Positions 15,222-22,880 of a DNA stretch of 64,000 bases are shown here, in pieces; the stretch's first letter is position 1, and each line of letters begins with the position of its first letter. The translations under genes were made by a program, and so were the position numbers. Below the pieces are notes generated by a model. It had not been told where the DNA came from, ran no database searches, and worked only from the letters and a program-made list of their open reading frames with translations. The DNA is from CALREJ01 sp035547395 (GTDB taxonomy: Bacteria; Patescibacteriota; Gracilibacteria; Peribacterales; Peribacteraceae): contig DASZVA010000011.1 of NCBI GenBank assembly GCA_035547395.1, positions 124,001 through 188,000 on the forward strand. Direction: 5' to 3'.

Positions 15222-15234
15222 GCTACCCGCTCCA
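15222..15234 (+). repeat. partial duplicate of the tRNA-Gly 3' end
   Basis: GCTACCCGCTCCA is identical to 15117-15129, 105 nt downstream. The intervening stretch also has a second TTCCAAGCT, matching the anticodon region. This fits a decayed tRNA copy or an att-like direct repeat. It ends 36 nt before the DHFR-like start. Confidence 0.7.
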
Positions 15235-15255
15235 TCTCATGTGCGTCTTTCGCTG

Positions 15256-15264
15256 TGCTACACT
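15256..15264 (+). promoter_or_regulatory. extended -10 box of DHFR-like gene
   Basis: TGCTACACT ending 6 nt before ATG 15271. Confidence 0.5.
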
Positions 15265-15270
15265 CTGCTC

Positions 15271-15834
15271 ATGAGAAAACTGATCATGTGGAACGTCGTG
15301 ACTCTGGACGGATGCTTCGAGGGTGAGAAGAGTTGGGATCTGTCATTCCACCAAATCGTGTGGGGAGAGGAATTGGAGCGATTCGTCATCGAGCAACTGC
15401 AGACCGTCGGCACGATTGTGTTTGGGAAGACGACCTACGAAGGCATGGCCGCTTACTGGCAGAACGAAAAAGATGAAACGGCCGAATATATGAACAGCCT
15501 CCCGAAAGTCGTCTGCTCCTCGACTATCGAGAAAGCAGATTGGAATAACTCCACGATCGTGCGGGATGCAGCGACCGAGATTCCAAAACTGAAAAAGCAA
15601 GAGGGCAAAGACGTGTTCGTGTTCGGCAGCGGCAACTTGTCCGAAACACTGATGAAAGAGCGTCTGTTTGATGAGTATCGGCTGCTCATCGCGCCGGTCT
15701 TCCTCGGCAAGGGAAAGAAACTCTTTGCGGACGGACTTCCCTATCAGAAACTCACGCTGCTCGAATCAAGGCCGCTCGCAACAGGCGGCATCATCCTGCG
15801 ATATGCCCATGTTACAGATGAAATTCGGCATTGA
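15271..15834 (+). CDS. DHFR/RibD C-terminal-like reductase
   Basis: A 187-residue member of the RibD C-terminal/dihydrofolate reductase fold family (PF01872-like). The typical start is KLIMWNVVTLDGCFEG (about 3-18). GTIVFGKTTYEGM follows in the middle, and VFGSGNLSETL in the NADPH-binding half. Many members of this stand-alone group have unknown substrates, so an actual DHFR role is not established, although window genes for GlyA and 5-formyl-THF cyclo-ligase imply folate use. The -10 box lies 6 nt upstream, predicting a leaderless mRNA. Confidence 0.8.
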   Translation: MRKLIMWNVVTLDGCFEGEKSWDLSFHQIVWGEELERFVIEQLQTVGTIVFGKTTYEGMAAYWQNEKDETAEYMNSLPKVVCSSTIEKADWNNSTIVRDAATEIPKLKKQEGKDVFVFGSGNLSETLMKERLFDEYRLLIAPVFLGKGKKLFADGLPYQKLTLLESRPLATGGIILRYAHVTDEIRH

Positions 15835-15846
15835 ATGCATTATGTT

Positions 15847-15855
15847 TGATACAAT
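15847..15855 (+). promoter_or_regulatory. extended -10 box of YdeI-like gene
   Basis: TGATACAAT ending 6 nt before ATG 15862. Confidence 0.5.
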
Positions 15856-15861
15856 CATTCC

Positions 15862-16188
15862 ATGAGCAAACGAGATATTTCGGAGGGGGTGGTGCATACA
15901 GTGCCGGCAGATTTACGAAAAGCACTCACATCCGACAAGTCGGCATTGGCACAATGGGAAGATATAACACCTCTTGCGCGCAACGAGTGGATTTGTTGGG
16001 TGGAATCGGTCAAGACGCCGGAAACGCGACGCGAACATGTGGAACGGGTCTGTTCGGAGCTGAAAGAAGGGATGCGCCGTCCGTGTTGTTGGATGGGCTG
16101 TATACATAGAAAAGATAAACCGTTAAGTGCATCGCAAAAATTCCTACTCAAGAAAAAGTCGAGCAAAGGCAAACGAACTGCTCCGTAG
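15862..16188 (+). CDS. YdeI/OmdA-type protein
   Basis: A 108-residue protein matching the C-terminal module of the YdeI/OmpD-associated family. Markers are VPADLRKAL at about 14-22 and the LARNEWICWVESVKTPETRREHVERVC stretch, in which aromatic, ETR and basic positions are family-typical. The full YdeI protein is about 190 residues, so this is a stand-alone C-terminal version. Cysteines at the PCCWMGC segment near residue 76 are unusual. Family function is poorly defined (linked to stress or antimicrobial-peptide resistance in some species). The lysine-rich tail may contact nucleic acid. Confidence 0.7.
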   Translation: MSKRDISEGVVHTVPADLRKALTSDKSALAQWEDITPLARNEWICWVESVKTPETRREHVERVCSELKEGMRRPCCWMGCIHRKDKPLSASQKFLLKKKSSKGKRTAP

Positions 16189-16220
16189 CGGGCTGAGGGG
16201 GGAATTTGATGGTAAAATTT

Positions 16221-16913
16221 TCACATATTCGCCTCCGGCGCTTCGGATTTGATTTGCTCCAGAACCGCATCCGCCACCTGCTCCGGCGTGTCGACCGTCA
16301 TGCCGGGGCGGCCGGCGCTCGAGACGTATTTTTCCCCGAGTGCGTTCTGCCCAAACTCCGTCGCGGTCATCTTGGGGTGAAAGACGGCCACGACAATGTG
16401 ATCGGGTTCCAGTTCCTGACGAGCGGTCAGCGAGAGTGCATTGAGCGCATACTTGGTTGAGGAATACGCCGCGAGATGCGGATAGTAATTCTTGGAGACC
16501 ATCGAGCTGATGTTGAGGATCATTCCCCCGCCCTGATCCCGCATCACCGGAATCACCTGCTGCATCGCCTGCAGAACCCCAAAGACATTGAGTTCCATGA
16601 TCGAGCGATAATCATCGAGGTCGATCGATTCGACCGGCGAGCGCATGCCCTGACCGGCATTGTTGATGAGGATATCGATGCGGCCGCACTGCTCCTTCGC
16701 CTGCATGATCAGGTTCGCGATGTCCTCTGCTTTGCGCATGTCTGCGGGAATCACGATCGATCCGGGCAACTCCCTGGAAATTTCTTCGAGCTTATCTGCA
16801 GAACGCGCAGAGAGCACGACCTTCGCTCCCGCTTCGGAGAGTTTCTGTGCAATGGCGAGTCCGATGCCGTGCGACGCGCCGGTGACGATGGCGACTTTGT
16901 CCGCAATCTGCAT
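16221..16913 (-). CDS. short-chain dehydrogenase/reductase
   Basis: A classical SDR of 230 residues. The cofactor motif is TGASHGIG (11-18), then NNAG (85-88), catalytic Ser136/137, and the YSSTK motif giving Tyr150 and Lys154. An Arg at position 38 after the second strand suggests NADP preference. The substrate is unknown. I start at ATG 16913 because upstream codons are not SDR-like. It is transcribed in the same direction as the AHSA1 genes upstream but 61 nt from them, and may or may not be part of that operon. Confidence 0.92.
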   Translation of the reverse strand: MQIADKVAIVTGASHGIGLAIAQKLSEAGAKVVLSARSADKLEEISRELPGSIVIPADMRKAEDIANLIMQAKEQCGRIDILINNAGQGMRSPVESIDLDDYRSIMELNVFGVLQAMQQVIPVMRDQGGGMILNISSMVSKNYYPHLAAYSSTKYALNALSLTARQELEPDHIVVAVFHPKMTATEFGQNALGEKYVSSAGRPGMTVDTPEQVADAVLEQIKSEAPEANM

Positions 16914-16974
16914 ACACAGAGGGTAACACAGATGCTGACGGATCAGCAGACGTCGATCTGTCAGAAAACGACCA

Positions 16975-17466
16975 TCAGAGAATGGCCGCAAGCTTGTCGA
17001 GCTGCTGATTCCAACCCATCGTCGCGTTCTCGACCATTTCCGTCGGGTGCCCCTGATGCACGACAGTCAGCTTCGTCTTGCCGTTTCCCATATCTTCAAA
17101 CGTGACGGTGACGATCATTTCATCCGCCCACGTGCCCGGCATACCGACGGAATTCGGAGAAATGTAATTGCCGTCTTTGTCGGCGAAGTGGTCCGTCGCG
17201 ACGATCTTTTGCATCGGCACGATCTCGCGGAATTCCCCCGCGCTCCACATATCCATGTCGAACGGTGAGCCCTTCGGCCCGTGCATCGCGTACAGATACT
17301 TGCCGCCAACGCGGAAGTCGATCTGTACATGAGGAGCTGTGAAATCCTTGGGACCCCACCACTTCTTGATGTGATCGGATTGCGTCCACGCTTCCCAGAC
17401 GCGCTCCACCGGAGCATCGAAGGTGCGGGTGATGACGAGATCGGTGTCAACATTATGAGCGGTCAT
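16975..17466 (-). CDS. AHSA1/SRPBCC domain protein
   Basis: A 163-residue START-like (SRPBCC/AHSA1) protein. The opening TDLVITRTFDAPVERVWEAWTQ (about 8-29), the WWGPKDF motif and the C-terminal MGWNQQLDKLAAIL helix are typical. These hydrophobic-cavity proteins bind small ligands or act as Hsp90 co-chaperone-like modules. Third gene of an ArsR-AHSA1-AHSA1 unit. It is about 25 nt downstream of its paralogue and probably cotranscribed under the operator at 18346. Confidence 0.9.
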   Translation of the reverse strand: MTAHNVDTDLVITRTFDAPVERVWEAWTQSDHIKKWWGPKDFTAPHVQIDFRVGGKYLYAMHGPKGSPFDMDMWSAGEFREIVPMQKIVATDHFADKDGNYISPNSVGMPGTWADEMIVTVTFEDMGNGKTKLTVVHQGHPTEMVENATMGWNQQLDKLAAIL

Positions 17467-17491
17467 GAGAGAAAGAGAAAAGAAATAGAAA

Positions 17492-18010
17492 TCAGGCTGC
17501 GAGGAATTGATCGAGCTTCTCCCAGGTGCCGGCGAAGCCCTGCTCCATGCCGGCCTGCGCGCCTTCGAACGCTTTGATTTCTTCGGCGGAGGCGTTGATC
17601 GGGTGTCCGCGCAGCGTGAGCAGGGTCTTGCCATCCTGCTCTTCGAGCGTGAGTTCATTGATGATCTCAAGCGGCCACACGGGAATCCACGGATTACCGG
17701 TCGTGCCGCCGTTTTCATCGGAGAATGCATTGATGAAGACGAGTTTGTTCGGCGCATCGACTTCTTTGTAGACGAATTTCGCCCAGAGAAGTTGCGGCTG
17801 ACCGGGCGCCGCCGCCATGTTGTAGAGACACATGCCATCGGGCTTCAAATCAAAACGCATGATGGTCACCGCACTCCCCTTCGGGCCCCACCACTTTTGA
17901 AAGCTCTGTGCATCAGTCCATGCCTTCCACACTTTTTCAATCGGTGCGTCGAACGTGCGGGTGATCAGGACTTCTTTGCCGGTATACGGATACTTCTGGG
18001 AAATGGCCAT
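17492..18010 (-). CDS. AHSA1/SRPBCC domain protein (second paralogue)
   Basis: A 172-residue paralogue of the preceding protein with EVLITRTFDAPIEKVWKAWTD (about 13-33), KWWGPKGS and a C-terminal AGMEQGFAGTWEKLDQFL helix. Its start lies 2 nt beyond the ArsR stop codon, indicating a tight operon. Such ArsR/AHSA1 pairs are common, and the sensed ligand is usually unknown. Confidence 0.9.
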   Translation of the reverse strand: MAISQKYPYTGKEVLITRTFDAPIEKVWKAWTDAQSFQKWWGPKGSAVTIMRFDLKPDGMCLYNMAAAPGQPQLLWAKFVYKEVDAPNKLVFINAFSDENGGTTGNPWIPVWPLEIINELTLEEQDGKTLLTLRGHPINASAEEIKAFEGAQAGMEQGFAGTWEKLDQFLAA

Positions 18011-18012
18011 AC

Positions 18013-18354
18013 TTATTGGGGAAGAGAATGAAGATACTGTTCAAGGCGATCGAGACGGTCGTTCCAGAGCGCTTCATAGCTACGCAGATAATCGCTGGCT
18101 TCCATGAGAGCATTGGGAGACAGCGTGACGAGATACATTTTCCCGTCACGGTGTTTCTGAATGAGCTTGGCGTTCTCGAGCACCTTGAGGTGCTTGGAGA
18201 CGGCGGGGAGAGAAAGATCGTAGGGCTTCGCGATGTCCGTCACCGACATCTCCTTCTTCGCATTGCGCTTGAGGATGTCCCTGCGCGTGGAGTCGGAGAG
18301 AGCCCCGAAGATCAGGTCGAGTTCAGAGTCGAGAGAGGAATAACGTTTAACCAT
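18013..18354 (-). CDS. ArsR-family winged-helix repressor
   Basis: A 113-residue ArsR/SmtB-type regulator. Its N-terminus LDLIFGALSDSTRRDIL (about 12-28) is typical, followed by the helix-turn-helix MSVTDIAKPYDLSLPAVSKHLKVLE. It lacks the CXC metal-binding motif of ArsR proper, so the signal is probably not arsenic. First gene of the AHSA1 operon. The ATG lies inside an 8-2-8 palindrome (18346-18363), so the protein probably blocks both transcription and translation initiation at its own start. Confidence 0.92.
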   Translation of the reverse strand: MVKRYSSLDSELDLIFGALSDSTRRDILKRNAKKEMSVTDIAKPYDLSLPAVSKHLKVLENAKLIQKHRDGKMYLVTLSPNALMEASDYLRSYEALWNDRLDRLEQYLHSLPQ

Positions 18355-18363
18355 TTGGTTAAA
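18346..18363. promoter_or_regulatory. palindromic operator overlapping the ArsR start codon
   Basis: TTTAACCA (18346-18353), two bases, TGGTTAAA (18356-18363). The arms are perfect and the ArsR ATG is at 18354-18352 within it. This is a strong autoregulatory candidate. Confidence 0.75.
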
Positions 18364-18444
18364 TGATAATGAGCGAACAGCAAGCGGTCAATGGAAATTT
18401 TTCCCATATTGATTTCGGGCCAGAACAGGGATAAAGATGGATAT

Positions 18445-18660
18445 ATGCCACGGCGAAATAGATCCGGCACACCCAGTGTGGAAGAGATGAACGACGATGA
18501 TTTGGTATCGTATTTGGAAGGCAGCCCGGAGATTCTCGACGCACATTACAGGCTGCTGCAAAAACGGATTCTGCATATGCAAGGAGGCTTGTATGAGCGC
18601 GCGGTACGCGTGACCATGCGCGGAAGTAAACAAGAAAAATCCACCGGCCATCACTTTTAA
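18445..18660 (+). CDS. small basic protein of unknown function
   Basis: A 71-residue protein read from ATG 18445 (MPRRNRSG). An in-frame ATG at 18391 would add 18 residues. A central acidic stretch (VEEMNDDDLVSYLEG, about 12-26) precedes a basic, Arg/Gln/Lys-rich C-terminal half without hydrophobic core, ending in KQEKSTGHHF. Family not recognised. It opens a run of small charged proteins extending to topoisomerase IB. Confidence 0.55.
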   Translation: MPRRNRSGTPSVEEMNDDDLVSYLEGSPEILDAHYRLLQKRILHMQGGLYERAVRVTMRGSKQEKSTGHHF

Positions 18661-18728
18661 AGAAGTACCCTGCAAGAATCCCCCGCTCTCCGCGTCTCAA
18701 GACATGGTATTTCTTTCCGTATGTTTCT

Positions 18729-18983
18729 ATGTCACCACGCGGCAGCAAATCCAAGTATACGGCCAAGCAGAAAAGGATGGCCGAGCACATCGAAGAAGGC
18801 TACGAAAAACGCGGCGTCAGCCGCAAGAAGGCGGCATCGAGAGCCTGGGCGACGGTGAACAAGGCGACCGGCGGCGGCAAGAAAAAGGGCGGCTCGGGCA
18901 GAGGAAAAAAGACGAACAAGAGCCCGATGAAGAAGGGCGGCAAACGCGGCGGCAAAAGAATGGGCATGAAAGGAGGAAAATGA
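18729..18983 (+). CDS. KGG-type 'plasmid stabilization' family small basic protein
   Basis: An 84-residue protein of the widespread family that starts (S/P)RG(S/D)KSKYT and continues KQKRMAEHIEEGYEKRGVS...RAWATVNK (about 11-46). The Gly/Lys-rich tail has repeated GGK, GKK and KGG motifs. The family is often annotated 'plasmid stabilization', but a function is not established and members occur on chromosomes, often near stress genes. The tail is strongly basic and could bind nucleic acid. It stands in a stress/nucleoid-like cluster. Confidence 0.8.
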   Translation: MSPRGSKSKYTAKQKRMAEHIEEGYEKRGVSRKKAASRAWATVNKATGGGKKKGGSGRGKKTNKSPMKKGGKRGGKRMGMKGGK

Positions 18984-19047
18984 GGCACCTCTCTTGAATT
19001 CGGAAAAAGGACTGATACAGTGAAAGACTCATTTTCTCCCATCCTCT

Positions 19048-19602
19048 ATGCTGGACAATAACGCAAGCAACACCTTCGCAGGACTCTTCAATAACCCGCC
19101 GCAGCAGCGCCCCGAGAGCGACAAACCGCCGGAAACGGTGATGCCGCCGGAACCCAGCTCCGTGGTGGAAGATACGGATGCCGATCTGCCGATGGTCATC
19201 CCCGCACCGATGGATGCGCCGGTGGAAGGACGCGAACCGCTGACGCAGATGAGCAAGCCCAAGCAGGAAACGAAGCGCAAGGCCAAGGCCGCGCCGGCAA
19301 AGAAACCGGCTAAAGCCAAGAAAACAAAGCCGGCGAAAAAGGCAAAGCCCGCCAAGAAGGCCAAGCCTGCCAGGAAAGCCAAGAAGACGCCTGCACGGGC
19401 AAAGAAAGCGAAGAAGCCTGCTCGCAAAGCGGCCGGCAAAAAGACCACGAGGAAGCCGGCACGGAAGACGGCTCCGAAAAAGAAATCCGCAAGCCGCAAG
19501 GCACGAGCCTCAAGCAAGAAAACGATCAGGAAAGGAGCGAAGAAGGCCAAGAGCTCCGTGAAGAAGGCAAAAGCAAAGACGCGCGGCAAGAAGCGCCGCT
19601 AA
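19048..19602 (+). CDS. histone H1-like Lys/Ala-rich DNA-binding protein
   Basis: A 184-residue protein in two parts. An acidic, Pro-rich N-terminus (about 1-68) has no defined fold. The C-terminal tail (about 70-184) is composed almost wholly of Lys, Ala, Pro and Arg in short AKKPAK/ARKAKK-like words, as in bacterial Hc1/HU-tail or eukaryotic H1 tails. The basic tail almost surely binds DNA or RNA. An alternative is a low-complexity ribosome-associated protein. A terminator follows immediately. Neighbouring GlsB and topoisomerase IB suggest a nucleoid or stress role. Confidence 0.8.
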   Translation: MLDNNASNTFAGLFNNPPQQRPESDKPPETVMPPEPSSVVEDTDADLPMVIPAPMDAPVEGREPLTQMSKPKQETKRKAKAAPAKKPAKAKKTKPAKKAKPAKKAKPARKAKKTPARAKKAKKPARKAAGKKTTRKPARKTAPKKKSASRKARASSKKTIRKGAKKAKSSVKKAKAKTRGKKRR

Positions 19603-19622
19603 ATCCCTCTTACCAAGCAAAC

Positions 19623-19654
19623 AAACGCTCCGAGCCACACTCGGGCGTTTTTTT
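19623..19654 (+). terminator. intrinsic terminator after histone-like gene
   Basis: AACGC-T-CCGA pairs with TCGG-G-CGTT around an 8-nt loop and leads into a T7 run. Confidence 0.85.
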
Positions 19655-19736
19655 GATGCGTCAAGATGAAGCCGGTCAGAGAATCACGTCACGAGCGTCA
19701 TACAAAGCAGAACACCTTACCCTTTCCCCATTTTTT

Positions 19737-19970
19737 ATGGACTTCATCTGGTTTCTCATCATCGGCGGCATCGCAGGCTGGATCGCAGGTGAAATCATGC
19801 GCGGCCACGGATTCGGCATTCTCGGAAACATTGCGGTCGGCATCGTCGGCGCGCTCATCGGTGGATTCCTCTTCGGTGCCTACGGACTCGTGGGATCGCT
19901 GATCTCGGCGACGGTCGGTTCGATCATTCTGCTCTTCATTCTCAACCTGATCGGACGACGCACCGCTTAA
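19737..19970 (+). CDS. GlsB/YeaQ/YmgE family membrane protein
   Basis: A 77-residue protein with three hydrophobic helices and Gly-rich turns (IIGGIAGWIAGEIMRGHGFGILGN, IVGALIGGFLFG). The pattern and length are those of the transglycosylase-associated (GlsB/YeaQ/YmgE) family, a group of general-stress-induced membrane proteins of unknown mechanism. I start at ATG 19737; upstream codons are non-homologous. A 53-residue gene starts 4 nt after its stop, so they form a small operon. Confidence 0.9.
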   Translation: MDFIWFLIIGGIAGWIAGEIMRGHGFGILGNIAVGIVGALIGGFLFGAYGLVGSLISATVGSIILLFILNLIGRRTA

Positions 19971-19973
19971 TGT

Positions 19974-20135
19974 ATGGCAGACGATAAAGCGAAAAAATCG
20001 GCCAACGACGCACGGCGGATCGCCAAAAGTATCCGGTCCGCCGCGCGTTCGAAGGCATGGGAAGCCAATCGGCGTACTTTGCGTGAAGCCGTAACGGCAG
20101 CCATCGAAGAAACGGATTCTCAGAAGAAAAAATAA
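19974..20135 (+). CDS. 53-residue Ala/Lys/Arg-rich small protein
   Basis: ATG 19974 starts 4 nt after the GlsB stop and runs to TAA at 20133-20135. The product is helical and rich in Ala, Lys and Arg (MADDKAKKSANDARRIAKSI, ending ETDSQKKK). Composition resembles that of the neighbouring small basic proteins. Family unknown. The tight spacing and good coding bias support its being real. Confidence 0.6.
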   Translation: MADDKAKKSANDARRIAKSIRSAARSKAWEANRRTLREAVTAAIEETDSQKKK

Positions 20136-20149
20136 TTTCCCCCTGAAAT

Positions 20150-20377
20150 ATGGCAGATGATGATGTCAAAAAAGCGGCAGAAGAAGCGAAGAAAGCGGCA
20201 GAAGAAGCGAAAAAAGCTGCTATCAAAGAAGCGGAGAAAAAAGCCGACGAAGCGAAAAAGAAAGCGGTCGACGAAGCGCGGAAGGAAGCCGAGAAGATGA
20301 ACAACCAGGAGGAGTCGCTTTCCACCGGTGAAGGCGGCCGCGAGAAGAAGGACGTCGGCGACTGGTCGATGCTTTGA
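20150..20377 (+). CDS. Ala/Lys/Glu-rich coiled-coil small protein
   Basis: A 75-residue protein, MADDDVKKAAEEAKKAAEEA opening then repeated EAKKAA/ADEAKKKA units to about residue 48, predicted to form one long charged helix. A short Gly/Glu-rich tail ends GDWSML. It begins with the same MADD as its 53-residue neighbour 14 nt upstream. The sequence resembles late-embryogenesis-abundant or HU-tail-like low-complexity proteins more than a defined family. It belongs to the stress-like cluster. Confidence 0.65.
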   Translation: MADDDVKKAAEEAKKAAEEAKKAAIKEAEKKADEAKKKAVDEARKEAEKMNNQEESLSTGEGGREKKDVGDWSML

Positions 20378-20458
20378 AATGAAAAATTCAAAATTGAAAA
20401 TGTAAAATGATGGAATTCTTCTTTCATTGTACATTCCACATCTTACATTCTACATTTC
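20377..20458. repeat. short-word inverted repeat (AAATTGAAAATG/CATTCTACATTT type)
   Basis: Left arm 20377-20412 (GAAATGAAAAATTC...) and right arm 20424-20458 (ACATTCCACATCTTACATTC...), ending 5 nt before topoisomerase ATG. Same family as the blocks at 24146, 29777 and 58467. Confidence 0.75.
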
Positions 20459-20462
20459 GCCT

Positions 20463-21530
20463 ATGCCCGACATCGAACTCCCCGACCTTGATCCGAAGAT
20501 CGCCGCGAATGACGCGGGGCTTCGCTACGTGTCTGATCTCACGCCGGGCATCCGCCGCAAGCGTAAAGGCAGCGGATTTTTCTACGTGGATCCCAACGGC
20601 AAACGGGTGACGGACAAAGCAACGCTCAAACGCATCCGCAATCTCGTGATTCCGCCGGCGTGGGAAGATGTCTGGATTTGCGCGTCCCCGAACGGACACA
20701 TCCAGGCAACGGGGCGCGATGCACGGGGCCGCAAACAGTATCGCTATCACAGCAAATGGAGAGAGATCCGCGACCGTACGAAGTATGACAAGCTCATTTC
20801 TTTTGGCTTTGTACTGCCGAATATCCGTAAGCGAGTTTTTGAAGATCTGCAACGCGCGCAGCTGTCGCATGAAAAAGTGCTGGCAACCGTGGTCAGACTT
20901 CTCGACGTCACACACATGCGCATCGGCAACGAAGAGTACGCGGAGGAAAACCATTCGTACGGACTCACGACGCTGCAAAGCAAACACGTATCGATCGCGG
21001 GCCCCGAGATTCATTTTTCCTTCCGCGGCAAGAGCGGCGTCGAGCAGGAGATCGATGTCCAGGACCGCCGCCTCGCCCGCATCATTCGGCAGTGTCAGGA
21101 ACTGCCCGGACACGAGCTCTTTCACTATCTGGATGAACGCGGGCGCAAACGACCGATCGGCTCCGAAGACGTCAACGATTATCTGCGGGCGGCGGCCGAC
21201 GAGGAGTTCAGCGCAAAGGATTTTCGCACCTGGGGCGGCACCGTGCACGCGGCGCAAGTACTGCTCGAGTTCGGCGATGTCACGGATGAGAAAGAATGCA
21301 AACGATGTCTGGTCGAGGCGGTGAAGGCGGTCGCGGGCGTGCTCGGCAACCGGCCGGCCACCAGCCGGAAGTACTACATCGATCCGCGCATTTTCGATGC
21401 GTTCGAAAGACGGGAATTGACGCGACTCTTGAAGCGCTACGTGGAGCGAAAAACCCGAGAAAACCCCTATGCATTGAGACCGATTGAGAAGGGCGTGCAC
21501 AAAATCTTGCAGGAAACGAAAAACATGTGA
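20463..21530 (+). CDS. DNA topoisomerase IB (poxvirus-like swivelase)
   Basis: Type IB topoisomerases relax DNA through a 3'-phosphotyrosine intermediate. The 355-residue protein has the N-terminal bacterial TopIB domain (about 20-90, including GSGFFYVDPNGKRVTD). The catalytic domain carries the conserved MRIGNEEY block, the FRTWGGTVHAA segment and the active-site region SRKYYIDPRI, where Tyr305 (adjacent to Ile) is the likely nucleophile. I start at ATG 20463, because the upstream in-frame codons are repeat. TopIB is uncommon in small CPR genomes. It closes the stress/nucleoid cluster. Confidence 0.93.
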   Translation: MPDIELPDLDPKIAANDAGLRYVSDLTPGIRRKRKGSGFFYVDPNGKRVTDKATLKRIRNLVIPPAWEDVWICASPNGHIQATGRDARGRKQYRYHSKWREIRDRTKYDKLISFGFVLPNIRKRVFEDLQRAQLSHEKVLATVVRLLDVTHMRIGNEEYAEENHSYGLTTLQSKHVSIAGPEIHFSFRGKSGVEQEIDVQDRRLARIIRQCQELPGHELFHYLDERGRKRPIGSEDVNDYLRAAADEEFSAKDFRTWGGTVHAAQVLLEFGDVTDEKECKRCLVEAVKAVAGVLGNRPATSRKYYIDPRIFDAFERRELTRLLKRYVERKTRENPYALRPIEKGVHKILQETKNM

Positions 21531-21582
21531 CAGATATAAAATAATTGGAACATCTTTCGTACCTTTGACCAGTCTGAGAGCG

Positions 21583-21611
21583 TAGGCAAAAAACGTATTT
21601 TTCGGTATAAT
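21583..21611 (+). promoter_or_regulatory. promoter of the glucan cluster
   Basis: Consensus TATAAT (21606-21611) with a weak TAGGCA -35 (21583-21588) at 17 nt. It predicts a leader of about 55 nt before GT4 ATG 21672. Confidence 0.5.
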
Positions 21612-21671
21612 CAGAAGATTTGTGAACATCGTGAAAAGTGCGAATCACAAGCCAAAAAAATACACACAGAC

Positions 21672-22877
21672 ATGCCGCTGCACTCGCTCATGTTCGGCTG
21701 GGAATATCCGCCTCTGCACTCTGGAGGATTGGGTGTCGCATGTCAGGGTTTGGTGCGCGGACTGATGCATCATGGCGTGCGGGTGACGCTCGTGCTGCCG
21801 ACCGCCGCCGATGAAGACGGCGTCACGACACTGAGCCCATCCGATGAGGCATCGATCATCCGCTACGTGAAAAGCACACTGCAACCGTATGAAGGATTGG
21901 AGGAATATGCCAAACGCGTGATCAGCGGCGGAGCTGTCGGGGAGGACATCCGCGAACTCTACGGACCGGACCTCGGTACTGCCGTCGAAAAATTCGCGGA
22001 CATGAGCGTGGCGATGACATCAGATATCCAGCCGGACGTGATCCACTGCCACGACTGGATGACCTACGGTGCGGGGATCCGCGCGAAGGCGTATCACAAG
22101 GTGCCGCTCGTCATGCACATCCACGCGACGGAATTCGACCGCACGGATTTCCATCCGAACCAGTGGATCGCCGAGCGTGAAAGGCAGGGATTCCTGGCGG
22201 CGGACAAAGTGATCGCAGTGAGCCAGTACACGAAGAACGTGCTGATCAAACACTACGGCATCGATCCGGACAAAATCGCCGTCGTCCACAACGGCCACGA
22301 TCAGGCGATGATTGAACACGAGGATACGACCGGTGATGAAAAACGCCCCCCGCTCGTCCTCTTCCTCGGACGCCTCACGATTCAGAAAAATCCCGTGCAG
22401 TTTTTGGAGATGGCCAGAGTGGTGCATGAGATCAATCCGGACGTGCAGTTCGTGATGGCCGGCGACGGCGCGATGCTGCCCGAGCTGATGGAGAAGGCGT
22501 GCCACATGGGTCTCACCGACTGCATGACCTTCACCGGCAGAGTGAACCGCACGGGCGTGGATGCACTCTACCGGCAGGCCAATTGCTTCGTAATGCCGAG
22601 TATCAGCGAGCCGTTCGGACTGGTCGCGCTCGAGGCGATCGGCAACGGCGTGCCGGTGATCCTTAGCAAGCAGTCCGGCGCAGCCGAGGTGGTCGAGCAT
22701 GCGTTCCACGTGGATTTTTGGGACACCGAGCGATTCGCCGACTGCATCCTCACGGTCCTTCGCGAGCAGCCGCTCGCGGAGCAGTTGATCGCCGAAGCGC
22801 CGCGCGTGCTCTCGAAACTCAACTGGCAGAATCAGTCCGGCGCCGTCGTCTCGCTCTACCAAGATCTCATTTCCTAA
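21672..22877 (+). CDS. GT4/GT5-type glycosyltransferase (glycogen synthase-like)
   Basis: A 401-residue GT-B glycosyltransferase. The N-terminal domain opens FGWEYPPLHSGGLGVACQGL, the donor-binding entry loop typical of glycogen/starch synthases and GT4 enzymes. The C-terminal domain has LVLFLGRLTIQKNP, then the nucleotide-sugar acidic motif SEPFGLVALE. Operonic linkage with GH57 and GH15 enzymes points to alpha-glucan (glycogen-like) synthesis and turnover. Donor and acceptor specificity remain inferred. No SD is present upstream of ATG. Confidence 0.85.
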   Translation: MPLHSLMFGWEYPPLHSGGLGVACQGLVRGLMHHGVRVTLVLPTAADEDGVTTLSPSDEASIIRYVKSTLQPYEGLEEYAKRVISGGAVGEDIRELYGPDLGTAVEKFADMSVAMTSDIQPDVIHCHDWMTYGAGIRAKAYHKVPLVMHIHATEFDRTDFHPNQWIAERERQGFLAADKVIAVSQYTKNVLIKHYGIDPDKIAVVHNGHDQAMIEHEDTTGDEKRPPLVLFLGRLTIQKNPVQFLEMARVVHEINPDVQFVMAGDGAMLPELMEKACHMGLTDCMTFTGRVNRTGVDALYRQANCFVMPSISEPFGLVALEAIGNGVPVILSKQSGAAEVVEHAFHVDFWDTERFADCILTVLREQPLAEQLIAEAPRVLSKLNWQNQSGAVVSLYQDLIS

Positions 22878-22880
22878 TCG

